IMG/VR virus record: IMGVR_UViG_3300037116_000081 | Span: 1-64,000 of that record | From: a virus | DNA length: 64,000 nt | Direction: 5' to 3' (one strand) | In this document: positions 44,545 to 52,126 of the stretch, in pieces | Layout of the letters: each line of letters begins with the position of its first letter | How positions within the stretch are numbered: the first letter of the stretch is position 1 | Notes under the pieces: generated by a model | What the model was told of the DNA's origin: nothing | What the model saw: the letters and a program-made list of their open reading frames with translations, nothing else | Databases searched by the model: none | Program-made: the position numbers and the translations under genes

Positions 44545-45021
44545 TTAAAGCCCTGTCGGATTCGTCTTTGGCTTCGCAGCAAGCTTAGCCGCCGCAACCT
44601 GAGCCGCTGTGCCGGTAGCGGTTGTGGTCGAACTGGTTACCGCCGTAGCGACTCCGAACAGATCACCGATCGCCGTCGCCGCTGTGCTGGAAGGTGTGAC
44701 GGTATCGTTTAACGTCTCGGCTGTCGATCCATCGGCATTGAGCACCGTGGCCGTACAGGGAATTGCGACGTTCGGCTGTGCGGGAGCGTTCGGCGTGGAA
44801 ACGACAAGGCTCATTATCGTGGGGGTACCGGCCGGAACCGCAGGAGTCGCATCCGCTGCACGAACCGCTATTGGTGAAGGATCGGGCGTTAGTATGACGC
44901 TGGCCGGATCCGCCGACACCAGGCTAATGGTTTGACCAGGGCCAAGCAATGCGCCAAGAAACGGAGCAGTGCCGAAAATGTATTCGTTTGATGTATCCCC
45001 TATGGGAAGAATGAGAGGCAT
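44545..45021 (-). CDS. Beta-rich cassette protein (copy 2)
   Basis: 158 residues. MPLILPIGDTSNEYIFGTAP, ISLVSADPASVILTPD, CTATVLNADGSTAETLNDTV, Ala/Thr-rich end. Here it is separate from the helical peptide gene that is fused to it in copy 1. Confidence 0.65.
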   Translation of the reverse strand: MPLILPIGDTSNEYIFGTAPFLGALLGPGQTISLVSADPASVILTPDPSPIAVRAADATPAVPAGTPTIMSLVVSTPNAPAQPNVAIPCTATVLNADGSTAETLNDTVTPSSTAATAIGDLFGVATAVTSSTTTATGTAAQVAAAKLAAKPKTNPTGL

Positions 45022-45022
45022 G

Positions 45023-45172
45023 TTAATTTTCTCCTTTTGGTTTCGAAAACAAATCGCCGATCTCGGTCGCTGGTGCGGGTTCTTCCGGGGTCAGCAGGTG
45101 AATCAATCGACGCAACTCCTTGAGGATTTCCTTCTCGGTGTGAAGAATCTCCCCAAGGTCGTCGGGCCACAT
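45023..45172 (-). CDS. 49-residue helical peptide (copy 2)
   Basis: MWPDDLGEILHTEKEILKEL, one amphipathic helix, then an acidic/Pro linker. TAA is one base before the next ATG; corresponds to residues 1-42 of the fused ORF at 34388-34960. Confidence 0.6.
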   Translation of the reverse strand: MWPDDLGEILHTEKEILKELRRLIHLLTPEEPAPATEIGDLFSKPKGEN

Positions 45173-45173
45173 T

Positions 45174-45389
45174 CTAAGCCGTGGGTGTTACGGGCTTCAC
45201 TGTGGCGTTCTTTGCCGCCACCGCTGCCGAAAGTCCTTGAACGGCCGTTATGGCCGTGGCATCGCCTGCGTCCGCACCGGCGAGCGTAGCCATAATCGTG
45301 GTGCTGTTGTTCGGATGCAACAGGTTAACAATCAAGCTCACGAAACTCGGCGCTTCGCTGATAAGAGTCGTAATCAGAGCTGCTGCCAT
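45174..45389 (-). CDS. Small hydrophobic cassette protein (copy 2)
   Basis: 71 residues, MAAALITTLISEAPSFVSLI helix; NNSTTIMATLAGADAGDATA. Matches 34963-35181. Confidence 0.6.
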   Translation of the reverse strand: MAAALITTLISEAPSFVSLIVNLLHPNNSTTIMATLAGADAGDATAITAVQGLSAAVAAKNATVKPVTPTA

Positions 45390-45390
45390 G

Positions 45391-45882
45391 TTAGCCTACC
45401 TTTGCTTGGATGATTTGCAGTGTCACAACCAGGCTAGTTAGCGCCGTCGTTATCGTTACCTTGGCGGTCGCGTTCTTGATATTGAAAACGTCCCCTGAGG
45501 CGATCGAGCCCTGAATCTCTTGGATGATTGGGGTGATAACCGCCGCTATCGAGGCGTTCCCGGTAGTCGCCAATGTGCTGATGGCTCGGGTTGCCACCAC
45601 CGCGCGCGCATTGGCGTCGATAATATCCGTCAGGATCTTCGCCACTGCCGCACCTTCAGCCGGCGACATACTACCCTGGTTCACCAATGCCGTGCTGGTG
45701 TTCGCAATCTGGGCTACCACCTGAGGGATATCGTTCTCAGCGTTCGCGACGATCTGAAGCGGAGTGAGCGCCGGCGCGACGGAGCCGACTTTCGCGCATC
45801 CTGCCAGCCCCATGGAAAGCAGCAACGGTATCAGAACCAGTGCCGCACGCATTCGAGCAAGTCCAGTGTGTCCGATGGGCAT
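45391..45882 (-). CDS. Lipoprotein of the duplicated cassette (copy 2)
   Basis: 163 residues from the ATG at 45882 (SD GGAGT). Lipobox MGLAGC-AKVGS; LTPLQIVANAENDIPQ, STALVNQGSMSPAEGAAVAK. Exported and lipid-anchored. About 70 percent identical to copy 1. Confidence 0.65.
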   Translation of the reverse strand: MPIGHTGLARMRAALVLIPLLLSMGLAGCAKVGSVAPALTPLQIVANAENDIPQVVAQIANTSTALVNQGSMSPAEGAAVAKILTDIIDANARAVVATRAISTLATTGNASIAAVITPIIQEIQGSIASGDVFNIKNATAKVTITTALTSLVVTLQIIQAKVG

Positions 45883-45884
45883 GG

Positions 45885-46232
45885 TTACTCCAGCGCCTCG
45901 TTGACCGTCTCGCCGCGGTTCAGATCGGCAATGACGCCTGCGGCATCGTAGAAGCTTTTCTTCGCCGCTACCCAGATTTGTAGGTAGACCGGAAGCGCAG
46001 TCGGCACTCCGAGGTCCGCAAGATTCTGAGTCTTGTCTATCCATGGAACGCTCGACACGTCTTCGGTTGCGTTGACGGGAATCAGAAATGATCCGGTCCC
46101 CATGCCTCCGATGTTTTCACAGACCAGAACACCAGGCGTGTTGTTCGCCGCCAGTTTTGCGAGAACCCCCGCGGTCTGATCGAGACTGATATTCAGGCTC
46201 GCCCGCGGCGCTTGCAGATTTTCAAAGGGCAT
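45885..46232 (-). CDS. First protein of the duplicated cassette (copy 2)
   Basis: 115 residues, SD AGGAG. SLNISLDQTAGVLAKLAAN, VLVCENIGGMGTGSFLIPVN, YLQIWVAAKKSFYDAAGVI. Matches 35663-36019 in plan. Confidence 0.6.
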   Translation of the reverse strand: MPFENLQAPRASLNISLDQTAGVLAKLAANNTPGVLVCENIGGMGTGSFLIPVNATEDVSSVPWIDKTQNLADLGVPTALPVYLQIWVAAKKSFYDAAGVIADLNRGETVNEALE

Positions 46233-46251
46233 GTATTTCTCCTCACTGGGA

Positions 46252-46280
46252 ACCTTAGCACTTTCGTGCTACTTGCGCAA
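46252..46280 (-). promoter_or_regulatory. Promoter of cassette copy 2 (TTGCGC-N17-TAAGGT)
   Basis: -35 TTGCGC at 46275-46280 inside the palindrome ACTTGCGCAAGT; -10 TAAGGT at 46252-46257; SD-led start at 46232. Confidence 0.65.
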
Positions 46281-46394
46281 GTACCAAAATGCCTCACCTA
46301 TCAGAAACGCCACAAACACCCCAACAATCAGTATCGCGATCGCCCTCAATGACCCAACCAGCAGCGTCCGCAATACGTGGCCTTTCACCGTCAT
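46269..46394 (-). CDS. 41-residue membrane peptide
   Basis: One helix (RAIAILIVGVFVAFLIGEAF); its C-terminal codons WYLRK and stop overlap the -35 palindrome of the cassette promoter. Confidence 0.45.
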   Translation of the reverse strand: MTVKGHVLRTLLVGSLRAIAILIVGVFVAFLIGEAFWYLRK

Positions 46395-46401
46395 CAGGTC
46401 T

Positions 46402-46581
46402 TTAAGGGGCCAGCATTTTCGCGAACCGAGCCTTGGCCTCGATAAGCCGACGTTCTACTTCTTTGAGTTCGCTCCGCTTCTGGTACGCTTGCCGTTCCAA
46501 GTCCTGGATGTAGTTGAACTGCTCATGTTCGTCCGCATCGGATACCTTGGCTGGCTTGTCAGTATGTTTCGTGTGGCTCAT
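46402..46581 (-). CDS. 59-residue coiled-coil protein
   Basis: MSHTKHTDKPAKVSDADEHE then a coiled coil (YIQDLERQAYQKRSELKEVE). SD AAAGGG for the ATG at 46581; an upstream ATG at 46596 overlaps the previous stop. Possibly a lysis accessory after the holin-like gene. Confidence 0.55.
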   Translation of the reverse strand: MSHTKHTDKPAKVSDADEHEQFNYIQDLERQAYQKRSELKEVERRLIEAKARFAKMLAP

Positions 46582-46592
46582 GTTTTTCCCTT

Positions 46593-46847
46593 TCATGTCT
46601 TCGGCGCCCCGGTCAGAAATCGTCTCGCCAGCTCCGCGCCGGCGTTCACCACGATCAAAACTTCCGCGGTGTAATCATGGCCGTTCCAAACGTACGAGAG
46701 TTTCAGCAGCCATGGAACCCCGAGCGTCACGAAAAGTCCGATGATCTGCACCAGGACCATACGCCCGGCCTTCTGGAGATCGAGGCTATTGAGATGGAAC
46801 TGCCGACTCGAAGTACCTTGGAGTGCGCCTAGCGGGTTTTCGTTCAC
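46593..46847 (-). CDS. Holin-like membrane protein, paralogue of 26266-26520
   Basis: 84 residues, MNENPLGALQGTSSRQFHLN, VLVQIIGLFVTLGVPWLLKL, VLIVVNAGAELARRFLTG. Two helices. The near-identical protein on the other strand suggests each gene block has its own lysis set. Confidence 0.55.
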   Translation of the reverse strand: MNENPLGALQGTSSRQFHLNSLDLQKAGRMVLVQIIGLFVTLGVPWLLKLSYVWNGHDYTAEVLIVVNAGAELARRFLTGAPKT

Positions 46848-47014
46848 TTAACCGCGCTCCCAAAAACAGCGAAGCCCAGGATGCCGATCAGGATGAAAAT
46901 CAGAAGGCCGCCACCGCCCCAGCGAAACCACGGCTTTGAAGCATCGTAGCTGATCCAGTTGTAAAACAGGATCGCAATCACAAAGAAAACCCAGAACCAA
47001 ATCGCCAGCGGCAT
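46844..47014 (-). CDS. 56-residue two-helix membrane protein
   Basis: MPLAIWFWVFFVIAILFYNW and LLIFILIGILGFAVFG helices; SD GGAGG. ATGA overlap with the holin-like gene. Confidence 0.6.
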   Translation of the reverse strand: MPLAIWFWVFFVIAILFYNWISYDASKPWFRWGGGGLLIFILIGILGFAVFGSAVK

Positions 47015-47015
47015 G

Positions 47016-47234
47016 TTAAGCCTCCTTGCGGAGAATGGTATCACTTTTCTCGGCTAGGTATTCCGCCCGCCGTTCCTGCCAGGGTGTCGCATGGTTCTTC
47101 GCCGGCCCGCGGCGCTTGATCTCCCGCGGGGTCACGGGCGGCCCTAGCCACCATCGGAACTTGCTCTTTGGTCCCGGTCTGACGCTGTACTTTGTGCGCA
47201 TCTCGTCAGCGTGCGCTTTTTGCCGATCGGTCAT
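47016..47234 (-). CDS. Small basic protein
   Basis: 72 residues from MTDRQKAHADEMRTKYSVRP (SD AGGAG); Arg/Lys/Pro-rich, KFRWWLGPPVTPREIKRRGP. Overlaps the previous gene by 29 bases. Confidence 0.5.
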   Translation of the reverse strand: MTDRQKAHADEMRTKYSVRPGPKSKFRWWLGPPVTPREIKRRGPAKNHATPWQERRAEYLAEKSDTILRKEA

Positions 47235-47703
47235 AGCCGGTCTCCTTTGCTGGTGGCTTCCTGAGCTTGTAGGCTCGCTCAGCAGCTTCGAGCTCCGCTC
47301 CGTTGCCGGTAGGGTACCCCTCAGCGTCTGCCCACGCAAAGAGCTCCAGAACCTCGGGGCTTGGGGTTTCGGTTTCCATGGGACGCTTGCGCCATATCTC
47401 TTCAGCAGTTCCTGCAACTCTATAAGGATAGCGGCCGGAAGCTTTGCCATAGCTTTGCCGTTGCTTCGCCGTAGCTTTGCCATTTTGGTCTGGAACTACT
47501 TGATAACTGGCAGGTTGCGGACCACCCTGAGAAACAGCGACCAAACCGGCTTTTTTTAGTTCAGCAGTGTATCGATCAAGCTGCCTAAGACTGCAATTCA
47601 GGTGTTTGGCGATTGTCGATCGGTAGGGGTAGACTTCCTGAAAGTGTGCGGCGTACCACCTGAGAAGCTTCAGGTATCGCTGGGCACCACGCGAAAGAGT
47701 CAC
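47206..47703 (-). CDS. Helix-turn-helix replication/regulatory protein
   Basis: 165 residues from a GTG overlapping the previous stop. Residues 1-60 (SRGAQRYLKLLRWYAAHFQE, YRSTIAKHLNCSLRQLDRYT, AELKKAGLVAV) form a winged HTH typical of phage replication initiators and DnaD/RepA-like proteins; a Gln/Lys linker and a helical end follow. Confidence 0.6.
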   Translation of the reverse strand: MTLSRGAQRYLKLLRWYAAHFQEVYPYRSTIAKHLNCSLRQLDRYTAELKKAGLVAVSQGGPQPASYQVVPDQNGKATAKQRQSYGKASGRYPYRVAGTAEEIWRKRPMETETPSPEVLELFAWADAEGYPTGNGAELEAAERAYKLRKPPAKETGYDRSAKSAR

Positions 47704-47927
47704 AGAAGTTTGTACCCCATGACAGCGGCGACCTTCCATCCTAGGTCGGCAATCTTTTCGATGTCTGGGTTTGGTGTGACACCCCGAGACTCCAGAGTCA
47801 CCAGTTTCGAATGACAAAGAGCCGAGTCAATCTCTCCATTCAACTCGATCAACTTAGCATCGATTAACTCTTGGATTAGCAGCAGAGCTGCTGTAGCGTC
47901 GGCCTGCTCTTGCAGGGACATTGACAT
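47700..47927 (-). CDS. Helical hypothetical protein
   Basis: 75 residues, SD GAGGAGG. LQEQADATAALLLIQELIDA, then CHSKLVTLESRG. GTGA coupled to the HTH gene. Confidence 0.5.
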   Translation of the reverse strand: MSMSLQEQADATAALLLIQELIDAKLIELNGEIDSALCHSKLVTLESRGVTPNPDIEKIADLGWKVAAVMGYKLL

Positions 47928-48019
47928 AGAGCCTCCTCGAAAGGCAGTGCAGCGTGGGCTGGAAGTTCGAGGCGACCAGCTCAGCGCTGCACGGGACTCT
48001 TACATCCGCGCCCCTTATT

Positions 48020-48409
48020 CTAACTCAGAATCTGGTGGCGCATCAACCCGGACTTCTTGTAATATTCTCGAAATCCGTCGACGTCGTCCACCTTCAGCAC
48101 CAGAGCTCCGCGATTGGTCTCGGTCACAGCCCAGAGCACCTGGTGTGGCAATGGCCCCTTTCCTGGTGCCTTGAACTCGATCCAGAGCACCTGGGCCGTG
48201 CAGGACGAAGGGGCAACTGAGCCATACCGGATGAACAGGTAATCCGGCATTCCCACTTCCCCGAAGCCTTTACCCCGTGATCGATCGCTTACCGGGTCCG
48301 TTCGTATCGCTCGCCAGCCATCGATCTCCAGCATCAGCACTACCGCTTGCTGAACGTCTGCCTCGCTTATTTTGAGTTTTGCAGTTTTGTGTACGCTTCG
48401 AGCCGGCAT
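48020..48409 (-). CDS. VRR-NUC domain nuclease
   Basis: 129 residues. SEADVQQAVVLMLEIDGWRA, GEVGMPDYLFIR, QVLWIEFKAPGKGPLPHQ (quoted in part) are the PD-(D/E)xK motifs of the VRR-NUC family. Phage members cut branched or specific DNA in recombination and replication. Overlaps the next upstream gene by 43 bases. Confidence 0.75.
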   Translation of the reverse strand: MPARSVHKTAKLKISEADVQQAVVLMLEIDGWRAIRTDPVSDRSRGKGFGEVGMPDYLFIRYGSVAPSSCTAQVLWIEFKAPGKGPLPHQVLWAVTETNRGALVLKVDDVDGFREYYKKSGLMRHQILS

Positions 48410-48507
48410 GTTATGCAATACCTCTTTCTGAAGTCACAGAGCCACGCTGGAGATTTGTTGGGGCATGGGCTCCATCCAAGCAACCAGAACAGTAGCGCAC
48501 GCATCAT
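48367..48507 (-). CDS. 46-residue Cys-containing membrane peptide
   Basis: MMRALLFWLLGWSPCPNKSP, then CDFRKRYCITCRLEAY. ATGA overlap with the gene before. Unknown. Confidence 0.45.
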   Translation of the reverse strand: MMRALLFWLLGWSPCPNKSPAWLCDFRKRYCITCRLEAYTKLQNSK

Positions 48508-48590
48508 CGCGCCGCCAATGCCGCTGCGAAGCCCAGTATCACAGCAGCCACATAGCCCAGAAAGATTCCCCACTTCTGACGACTAGTCAT
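48504..48590 (-). CDS. 28-residue membrane peptide
   Basis: MTSRQKWGIFLGYVAAVILG and an Ala-rich end; start overlaps the stop of the gene before, stop overlaps the next start. Confidence 0.45.
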   Translation of the reverse strand: MTSRQKWGIFLGYVAAVILGFAAALAAR

Positions 48591-49092
48591 CGCCCTCAGT
48601 GTCCTTTGCTTGGCCTTCCGAAATCAGCTTGTCCTGCTTGCCGTCGCCTTCCACTACTAGGTCGAGCATGGTCTGTTTGACGTAGCTCACGTTGAGCACA
48701 CCCTTTCCTTCACCCACCGTGGTAATGTACTCTTCGAGAAATTTGCAGGCCGTGGTGTCTGCGAACTCCACCTTGAAATGCAACTCCAGCCGGTGGCCTT
48801 TGTTCTTCTTGCCTTCGACTTCGTACCGGACGCCCTCGAAGCCAGTAACCGCCGTGGCGTCGAATTCGATCTGGTACTTGGCGAGTGGCCCCTCTTTCGG
48901 CTGGAGACTCGCGTGAGTAGCTGAGAGCCGGCCTTCGAGCTTCGCCGAGGTAACACCGTTCTCGAGTGGCCCCCAGCCCATTGCATCGGCAACGGCCTTT
49001 GAGTAGTTGGCTGAGAAGCTGGAAACGCCGCCCTTGGAAGAACGGCTGAAAGATTTCAGAACAACACCAGTGAATTGAATTGAGGTTGACAT
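48583..49092 (-). CDS. Leaderless early protein, possibly nucleic-acid binding
   Basis: 169 residues. Beta-rich (SIQFTGVVLKSFSRSSKGG, KYQIEFDATAVTGFEGVRYE, HRLELHFKVEFADTTA) with an acidic end (EGQAKDTEGDD), a layout like small phage DNA-binding proteins. ATG 7 bases after the -10 of promoter 49100. Confidence 0.5.
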   Translation of the reverse strand: MSTSIQFTGVVLKSFSRSSKGGVSSFSANYSKAVADAMGWGPLENGVTSAKLEGRLSATHASLQPKEGPLAKYQIEFDATAVTGFEGVRYEVEGKKNKGHRLELHFKVEFADTTACKFLEEYITTVGEGKGVLNVSYVKQTMLDLVVEGDGKQDKLISEGQAKDTEGDD

Positions 49093-49099
49093 GGGTTAC

Positions 49100-49128
49100 A
49101 GAATACTTCTTTCAGCGCAGTTGCGCAA
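49100..49128 (-). promoter_or_regulatory. Promoter (TTGCGC-N17-TATTCT), leaderless
   Basis: -35 at 49123-49128 in GTACTTGCGCAACT, -10 TATTCT at 49100-49105, ATG at 49092 seven bases on. Confidence 0.7.
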
Positions 49129-49140
49129 GTACCAAACTAC

Positions 49141-49276
49141 CGCTTCCAGTGAATCACTTGGCCATGCCACGGCTTCGAGTCCCGACCGCTTCCAGTGAAT
49201 CACTTGGCCATGCCACGGCTTCGAGTCCCGACCGCTTCCAGTGAATCACTTGGCCATGCCACGGCTTCGAGTCCCG
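49141..49276. repeat. Tandem 46-bp repeat, three copies
   Basis: Copies at 49141-49186, 49187-49232 and 49233-49276 are identical apart from the last two bases. They lie at the 3' end of the ASCH gene; since 46 is not a multiple of 3, each copy is read in a new frame. Confidence 0.95.
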
Positions 49277-49672
49277 CGCATCCGTCAGCCGCTTGCTCGC
49301 GATCCAGAACCGCGCCATGTCATCAAGTGACGCACGAAACACATCACCAGTGGGCATCCCGCCGATTGTCTTACCGTTCCTGAATCCGTCGCGCCAAGCG
49401 AACTGGCACGCTTCATCAAGGCTCAACGTCTGATCCGCTATCGTGACTCTCAGCGTGTACGAAATACCTATGCTGGTCAGGTCCAGCGTGATCGGTTCCA
49501 CCTTAACGCAAGGCCAGCGCCCGAGCAGCCGCATGGTCTTCTGACGCGGATCAACGTAGCAGTGGCACATCTCGCCAACCTTCGGAGGATTCTTGCGAAA
49601 GCCCCTGACCGTGTGCGTCTTCGAGCCTTCCTCAACGAACTGCGCAAACTGACGCTGGAAACCTAGCAGCAT
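49154..49672 (-). CDS. ASCH-domain protein with repeat-altered C-terminus
   Basis: 172 residues. MLLGFQRQFAQFVEEGSKTH, TVRGFRKNPPKVGEMCHCYV and LDEACQFAWRDGF are ASCH features, so nucleotide or RNA binding is likely. The final part reads the 46-bp repeat in three frames (WHGQVIHWKR, then SGLEAVAWPSDSLEAV, then GTRSRGMAK). With one repeat the protein would end in WKR and a TAG, which is still present at about 49138. Confidence 0.75.
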   Translation of the reverse strand: MLLGFQRQFAQFVEEGSKTHTVRGFRKNPPKVGEMCHCYVDPRQKTMRLLGRWPCVKVEPITLDLTSIGISYTLRVTIADQTLSLDEACQFAWRDGFRNGKTIGGMPTGDVFRASLDDMARFWIASKRLTDARDSKPWHGQVIHWKRSGLEAVAWPSDSLEAVGTRSRGMAK

Positions 49673-50383
49673 CTATTCAACCCTCAGGCTCATCTTATCG
49701 GTCACAAGGCTGCAACCTGGTACGCCTTGGTTTACTTTGCCGGTCGCGTTGCATTTAGGGCAGCCAGGCGCATCGGAGAATGGTGTCGTGCGGCCGATTC
49801 CGTGACACGCTGCGCACGCTATCTGCTGCTTCAACGCTTCGGCTATCCGGATTTTCATGGGCTCACGCTTCGGGTTCGAGAACGGTAGCGATTCTCCCAG
49901 GCGTTGGGCTTCAGGATCTTTAGATTCGCGACATGCAGCTTTCAGCGTGATGACATCGGCCACGGTGAGCTTTAGCTCTGATGCGCAATACTCTGCGGGA
50001 ACCAATTCCGGCTGGGCTATCTCTACGCTTGCCGGACACTTCACCAGCCTCAGCGTATTCGAGTCTCCGTCCAACCGTGCTTTGCCGCTCATCAGCATGA
50101 CCGACTTCACCAGCGTCTTTAATCGTTCGTGCCGAGCTTCCCACGCATCCGCCCTAGCCTTCAGCCGTTTCGCTTCTTCCTTTGCCGCGGCCGCGCGCGC
50201 TTCGAACTCTTTCAGGTAATACGCCACGCCGTCTACTTTCTTGATTTCTCGCCCGACGTATTCGCGAATCTCGATGTCCTTCTCAATAATCGAAAGACCT
50301 TCGGCCGCCAGTTCCTCACGTTCGAACATCAGCCGCATGAGCGTGGCTTCCAGGTTATACAGTGTTAGGTTTGCTGTGCTCAT
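49673..50383 (-). CDS. Gp157-like protein with C-terminal zinc finger
   Basis: 236 residues. YNLEATLMRLMFEREELAAE, long coiled coil (LKEFEARAAAAKEEAKRLKA), SVMLMSGKARLDGDSNTLRL and PASVEIAQPELVPAEYC match the Siphovirus Gp157 family of recombination/replication regions. A DnaJ-type zinc finger (CAACHGIG, CPKCNATGKV) is added at the C-terminus. Confidence 0.75.
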   Translation of the reverse strand: MSTANLTLYNLEATLMRLMFEREELAAEGLSIIEKDIEIREYVGREIKKVDGVAYYLKEFEARAAAAKEEAKRLKARADAWEARHERLKTLVKSVMLMSGKARLDGDSNTLRLVKCPASVEIAQPELVPAEYCASELKLTVADVITLKAACRESKDPEAQRLGESLPFSNPKREPMKIRIAEALKQQIACAACHGIGRTTPFSDAPGCPKCNATGKVNQGVPGCSLVTDKMSLRVE

Positions 50384-50577
50384 TTCTTTGGCTCCTGTAG
50401 GTCCAGCGTTCTCGATTGGCCGGCGTCACTGCGCTTCTTGCGCTTTGGCTGCGCTTCCATTAATTCACGTACGTCGATCACGCCTTGCGCCCACCACACG
50501 AATTCCATTACCTCTTTGAGTGGAGCTGTCCGGACAAACTCTTGACAGTCCCAGATTTCAACCTTCTTGTCAGGCAT
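50380..50577 (-). CDS. Hypothetical 65-residue protein
   Basis: IWDCQEFVRTAPLKEVMEFV, then a basic PKRKKRSDAGQ. ATGA overlap with the Gp157-like gene. Confidence 0.5.
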   Translation of the reverse strand: MPDKKVEIWDCQEFVRTAPLKEVMEFVWWAQGVIDVRELMEAQPKRKKRSDAGQSRTLDLQEPKK

Positions 50578-50579
50578 GT

Positions 50580-50780
50580 TTATTTCGACAGTTCCTCTCT
50601 ACGCAGTTGCTTGTCTTCGTACTCAATCGTTGCATCGTCGAGCGTTTGTTGGGTGGTCTCTCGATACCGAGCGTGAGCGATCGCGCACTCTGGTAGCCCG
50701 CAATGCTCGCTCCCAACAATCCGCTTGCAACGTCCCTTCCTGTTCGGAATAAATTCGTGCATGTGTCGCGGGTCAGCCAT
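50580..50780 (-). CDS. Small zinc-binding protein
   Basis: 66 residues. HEFIPNRKGRCKRIVGSEHC and GLPECAIAH give a Cys/His zinc site, then a charged helix. Common in phage early regions. Confidence 0.5.
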   Translation of the reverse strand: MADPRHMHEFIPNRKGRCKRIVGSEHCGLPECAIAHARYRETTQQTLDDATIEYEDKQLRREELSK

Positions 50781-50789
50781 TCGTTCCTC

Positions 50790-51326
50790 CTAGAAAGGTA
50801 CCCAGTCGTCGCTCGGTATGTCTCCGTCCGGTTCTTGCCCTTGCGTCTGTTGTTCGGCGTCTTCCGGCTTGCGATCCTTCACACGGATGTAATCCCGAAC
50901 CTTCGGCGCTTCCATCGCTTTGGGTAGTCGCATGATCGTAGTGACGTTTGCGTACGTGTCACCTTCCTTGGTGACCTGCATCACGTTCAGCAAAGCTGGA
51001 GCACTCAGTAGCGTTTCGAGATCGAAGCCCTGAAGTTGTTCGTCGCTGAACGGTATACCACGCCACGATTCCAGATCCTTCAGCAGCGCTGCCTTCTTGT
51101 GCAGGCTTAACGTGTAGCGCTTTTGGACGATGTAAGGTTTGTTGTCCGCCATCACTTCCGCAATCTGCCAAACGATTCGAACCTTGTGCTGGCTTTTCTT
51201 TTTCCCGCCGTAGGAGACTTCAAGTACACCCATGTCCACAACGTCACAGCAAACCGCCGCATGGGCGCCGGCTGGCGCCGGGATGAAGTCTCGCCCGCCT
51301 CCAGTTGCTTTCGCCACGATAGCCAT
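50790..51326 (-). CDS. Single-stranded-DNA-binding-like protein
   Basis: 178 residues. AGAHAAVCCDVVDMGVLEVS, KSQHKVRIVWQIAEVMADNK, KRYTLSLHKKAALLKDLESW outline an OB-type phage SSB; the acidic end DGDIPSDDWVPF with a terminal aromatic resembles SSB tails that recruit partners. Confidence 0.65.
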   Translation of the reverse strand: MAIVAKATGGGRDFIPAPAGAHAAVCCDVVDMGVLEVSYGGKKKSQHKVRIVWQIAEVMADNKPYIVQKRYTLSLHKKAALLKDLESWRGIPFSDEQLQGFDLETLLSAPALLNVMQVTKEGDTYANVTTIMRLPKAMEAPKVRDYIRVKDRKPEDAEQQTQGQEPDGDIPSDDWVPF

Positions 51327-51472
51327 TACGCACTCTCCTTTTCTTCGATCTCCGGATAGTCTTGATCGCGCTCCGCATTCGCCCAGGCTTTCGCGACTCG
51401 CTTCCGCATCGCTTGGGTAATTGCCGGCTGCGATTCTCGAAAGTCTAGATCCAGCTTTTCATCAGGTTCCAT
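51326..51472 (-). CDS. 48-residue charged protein
   Basis: MEPDEKLDLDFRESQPAITQ, helical and charged, TAATG junction to the SSB-like gene. ATG 7 bases after the -10 of promoter 51480. Confidence 0.5.
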   Translation of the reverse strand: MEPDEKLDLDFRESQPAITQAMRKRVAKAWANAERDQDYPEIEEKESA

Positions 51473-51479
51473 GCTTTCG

Positions 51480-51508
51480 ATTCTGAACTGAGAACGTGTT
51501 TACAGCAA
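51480..51508 (-). promoter_or_regulatory. Promoter (TTGCTG-N17-CAGAAT), leaderless
   Basis: -35 at 51503-51508, -10 CAGAAT at 51480-51485, ATG at 51472. Drives SSB-like, zinc, Gp157-like and ASCH genes. Confidence 0.55.
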
Positions 51509-51521
51509 TGGAACTGAGGTA

Positions 51522-51881
51522 CTAGCGCCGCTTTCGGTTACGTTTCAGCGCCATCCCGATAATCATCAAAGCTATCCCGAGTGTGAACATAAACATGGTC
51601 GGCTCCGGAGTGGTGGCAACGATCGGTGGTAGCGGTGGAGGTACGATCGTATGCCCCGGCGGAATGATCACCGCCTTGTACGCCAGCGGCACCCATGTCT
51701 CGGCCTTTGGAGCACACCACTGGATCGCTGGATTCAGCACGGAATCCGCACAGATAATCTTATTCGACCCATTGGCGAAGTACACCGTCGCGGTCCACGC
51801 ATCCTGCTGCATGGTGAGAAGAAGATCCTGGTAGGCGAACGCCCCATCGCCGTTCCCGGTAGGCTGTTGATTGATAATCAT
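51522..51881 (-). CDS. PEP-CTERM-like protein (copy 2)
   Basis: 119 residues. QQPTGNGDGAFAYQDLLLTM, NPAIQWCAPKAETWVP, a Pro stalk, then TTPEPTMFMFTLGIALMIIG and KRNRKRR: Pro-Glu-Pro, a helix and an Arg-rich end, the three parts of a PEP-CTERM signal read by exosortase in Gram-negative hosts. Paralogue of 39564-39971. Confidence 0.6.
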   Translation of the reverse strand: MIINQQPTGNGDGAFAYQDLLLTMQQDAWTATVYFANGSNKIICADSVLNPAIQWCAPKAETWVPLAYKAVIIPPGHTIVPPPLPPIVATTPEPTMFMFTLGIALMIIGMALKRNRKRR

Positions 51882-51970
51882 GCGTCAGTTGAGCCCTCGC
51901 GAATGCGCCGTGCACGTTGCCCGCGAAGTTCTCACCGGGGCAACAAGAGACTTGGCGCATTCGTCAAAGC

Positions 51971-52126
51971 TCAGCAGTCGCCGAAATTAACAGTCCAGAG
52001 CGCGACGATCTTCTGCCACAACGATCCATGGCCGGTCATCTGTATTTCACAGGTCCCGTACTTGTAAGTCGTCGCCAACAGTGGCAGACCGCAGATCAGC
52101 ACACCACATGCGAGAATGCGTTTCAT
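51971..52126 (-). CDS. 51-residue exported peptide (copy 2)
   Basis: Identical to 39061-39216 except for a residue or two (GSLWQKI against GSFWQKI). SD AAAGGAG. Confidence 0.6.
   Translation of the reverse strand: MKRILACGVLICGLPLLATTYKYGTCEIQMTGHGSLWQKIVALWTVNFGDC

Noticed and set aside
49141-49276. Regular repeats as a CRISPR array
   Set aside because: The units are contiguous with no spacers and lie inside an ASCH gene.
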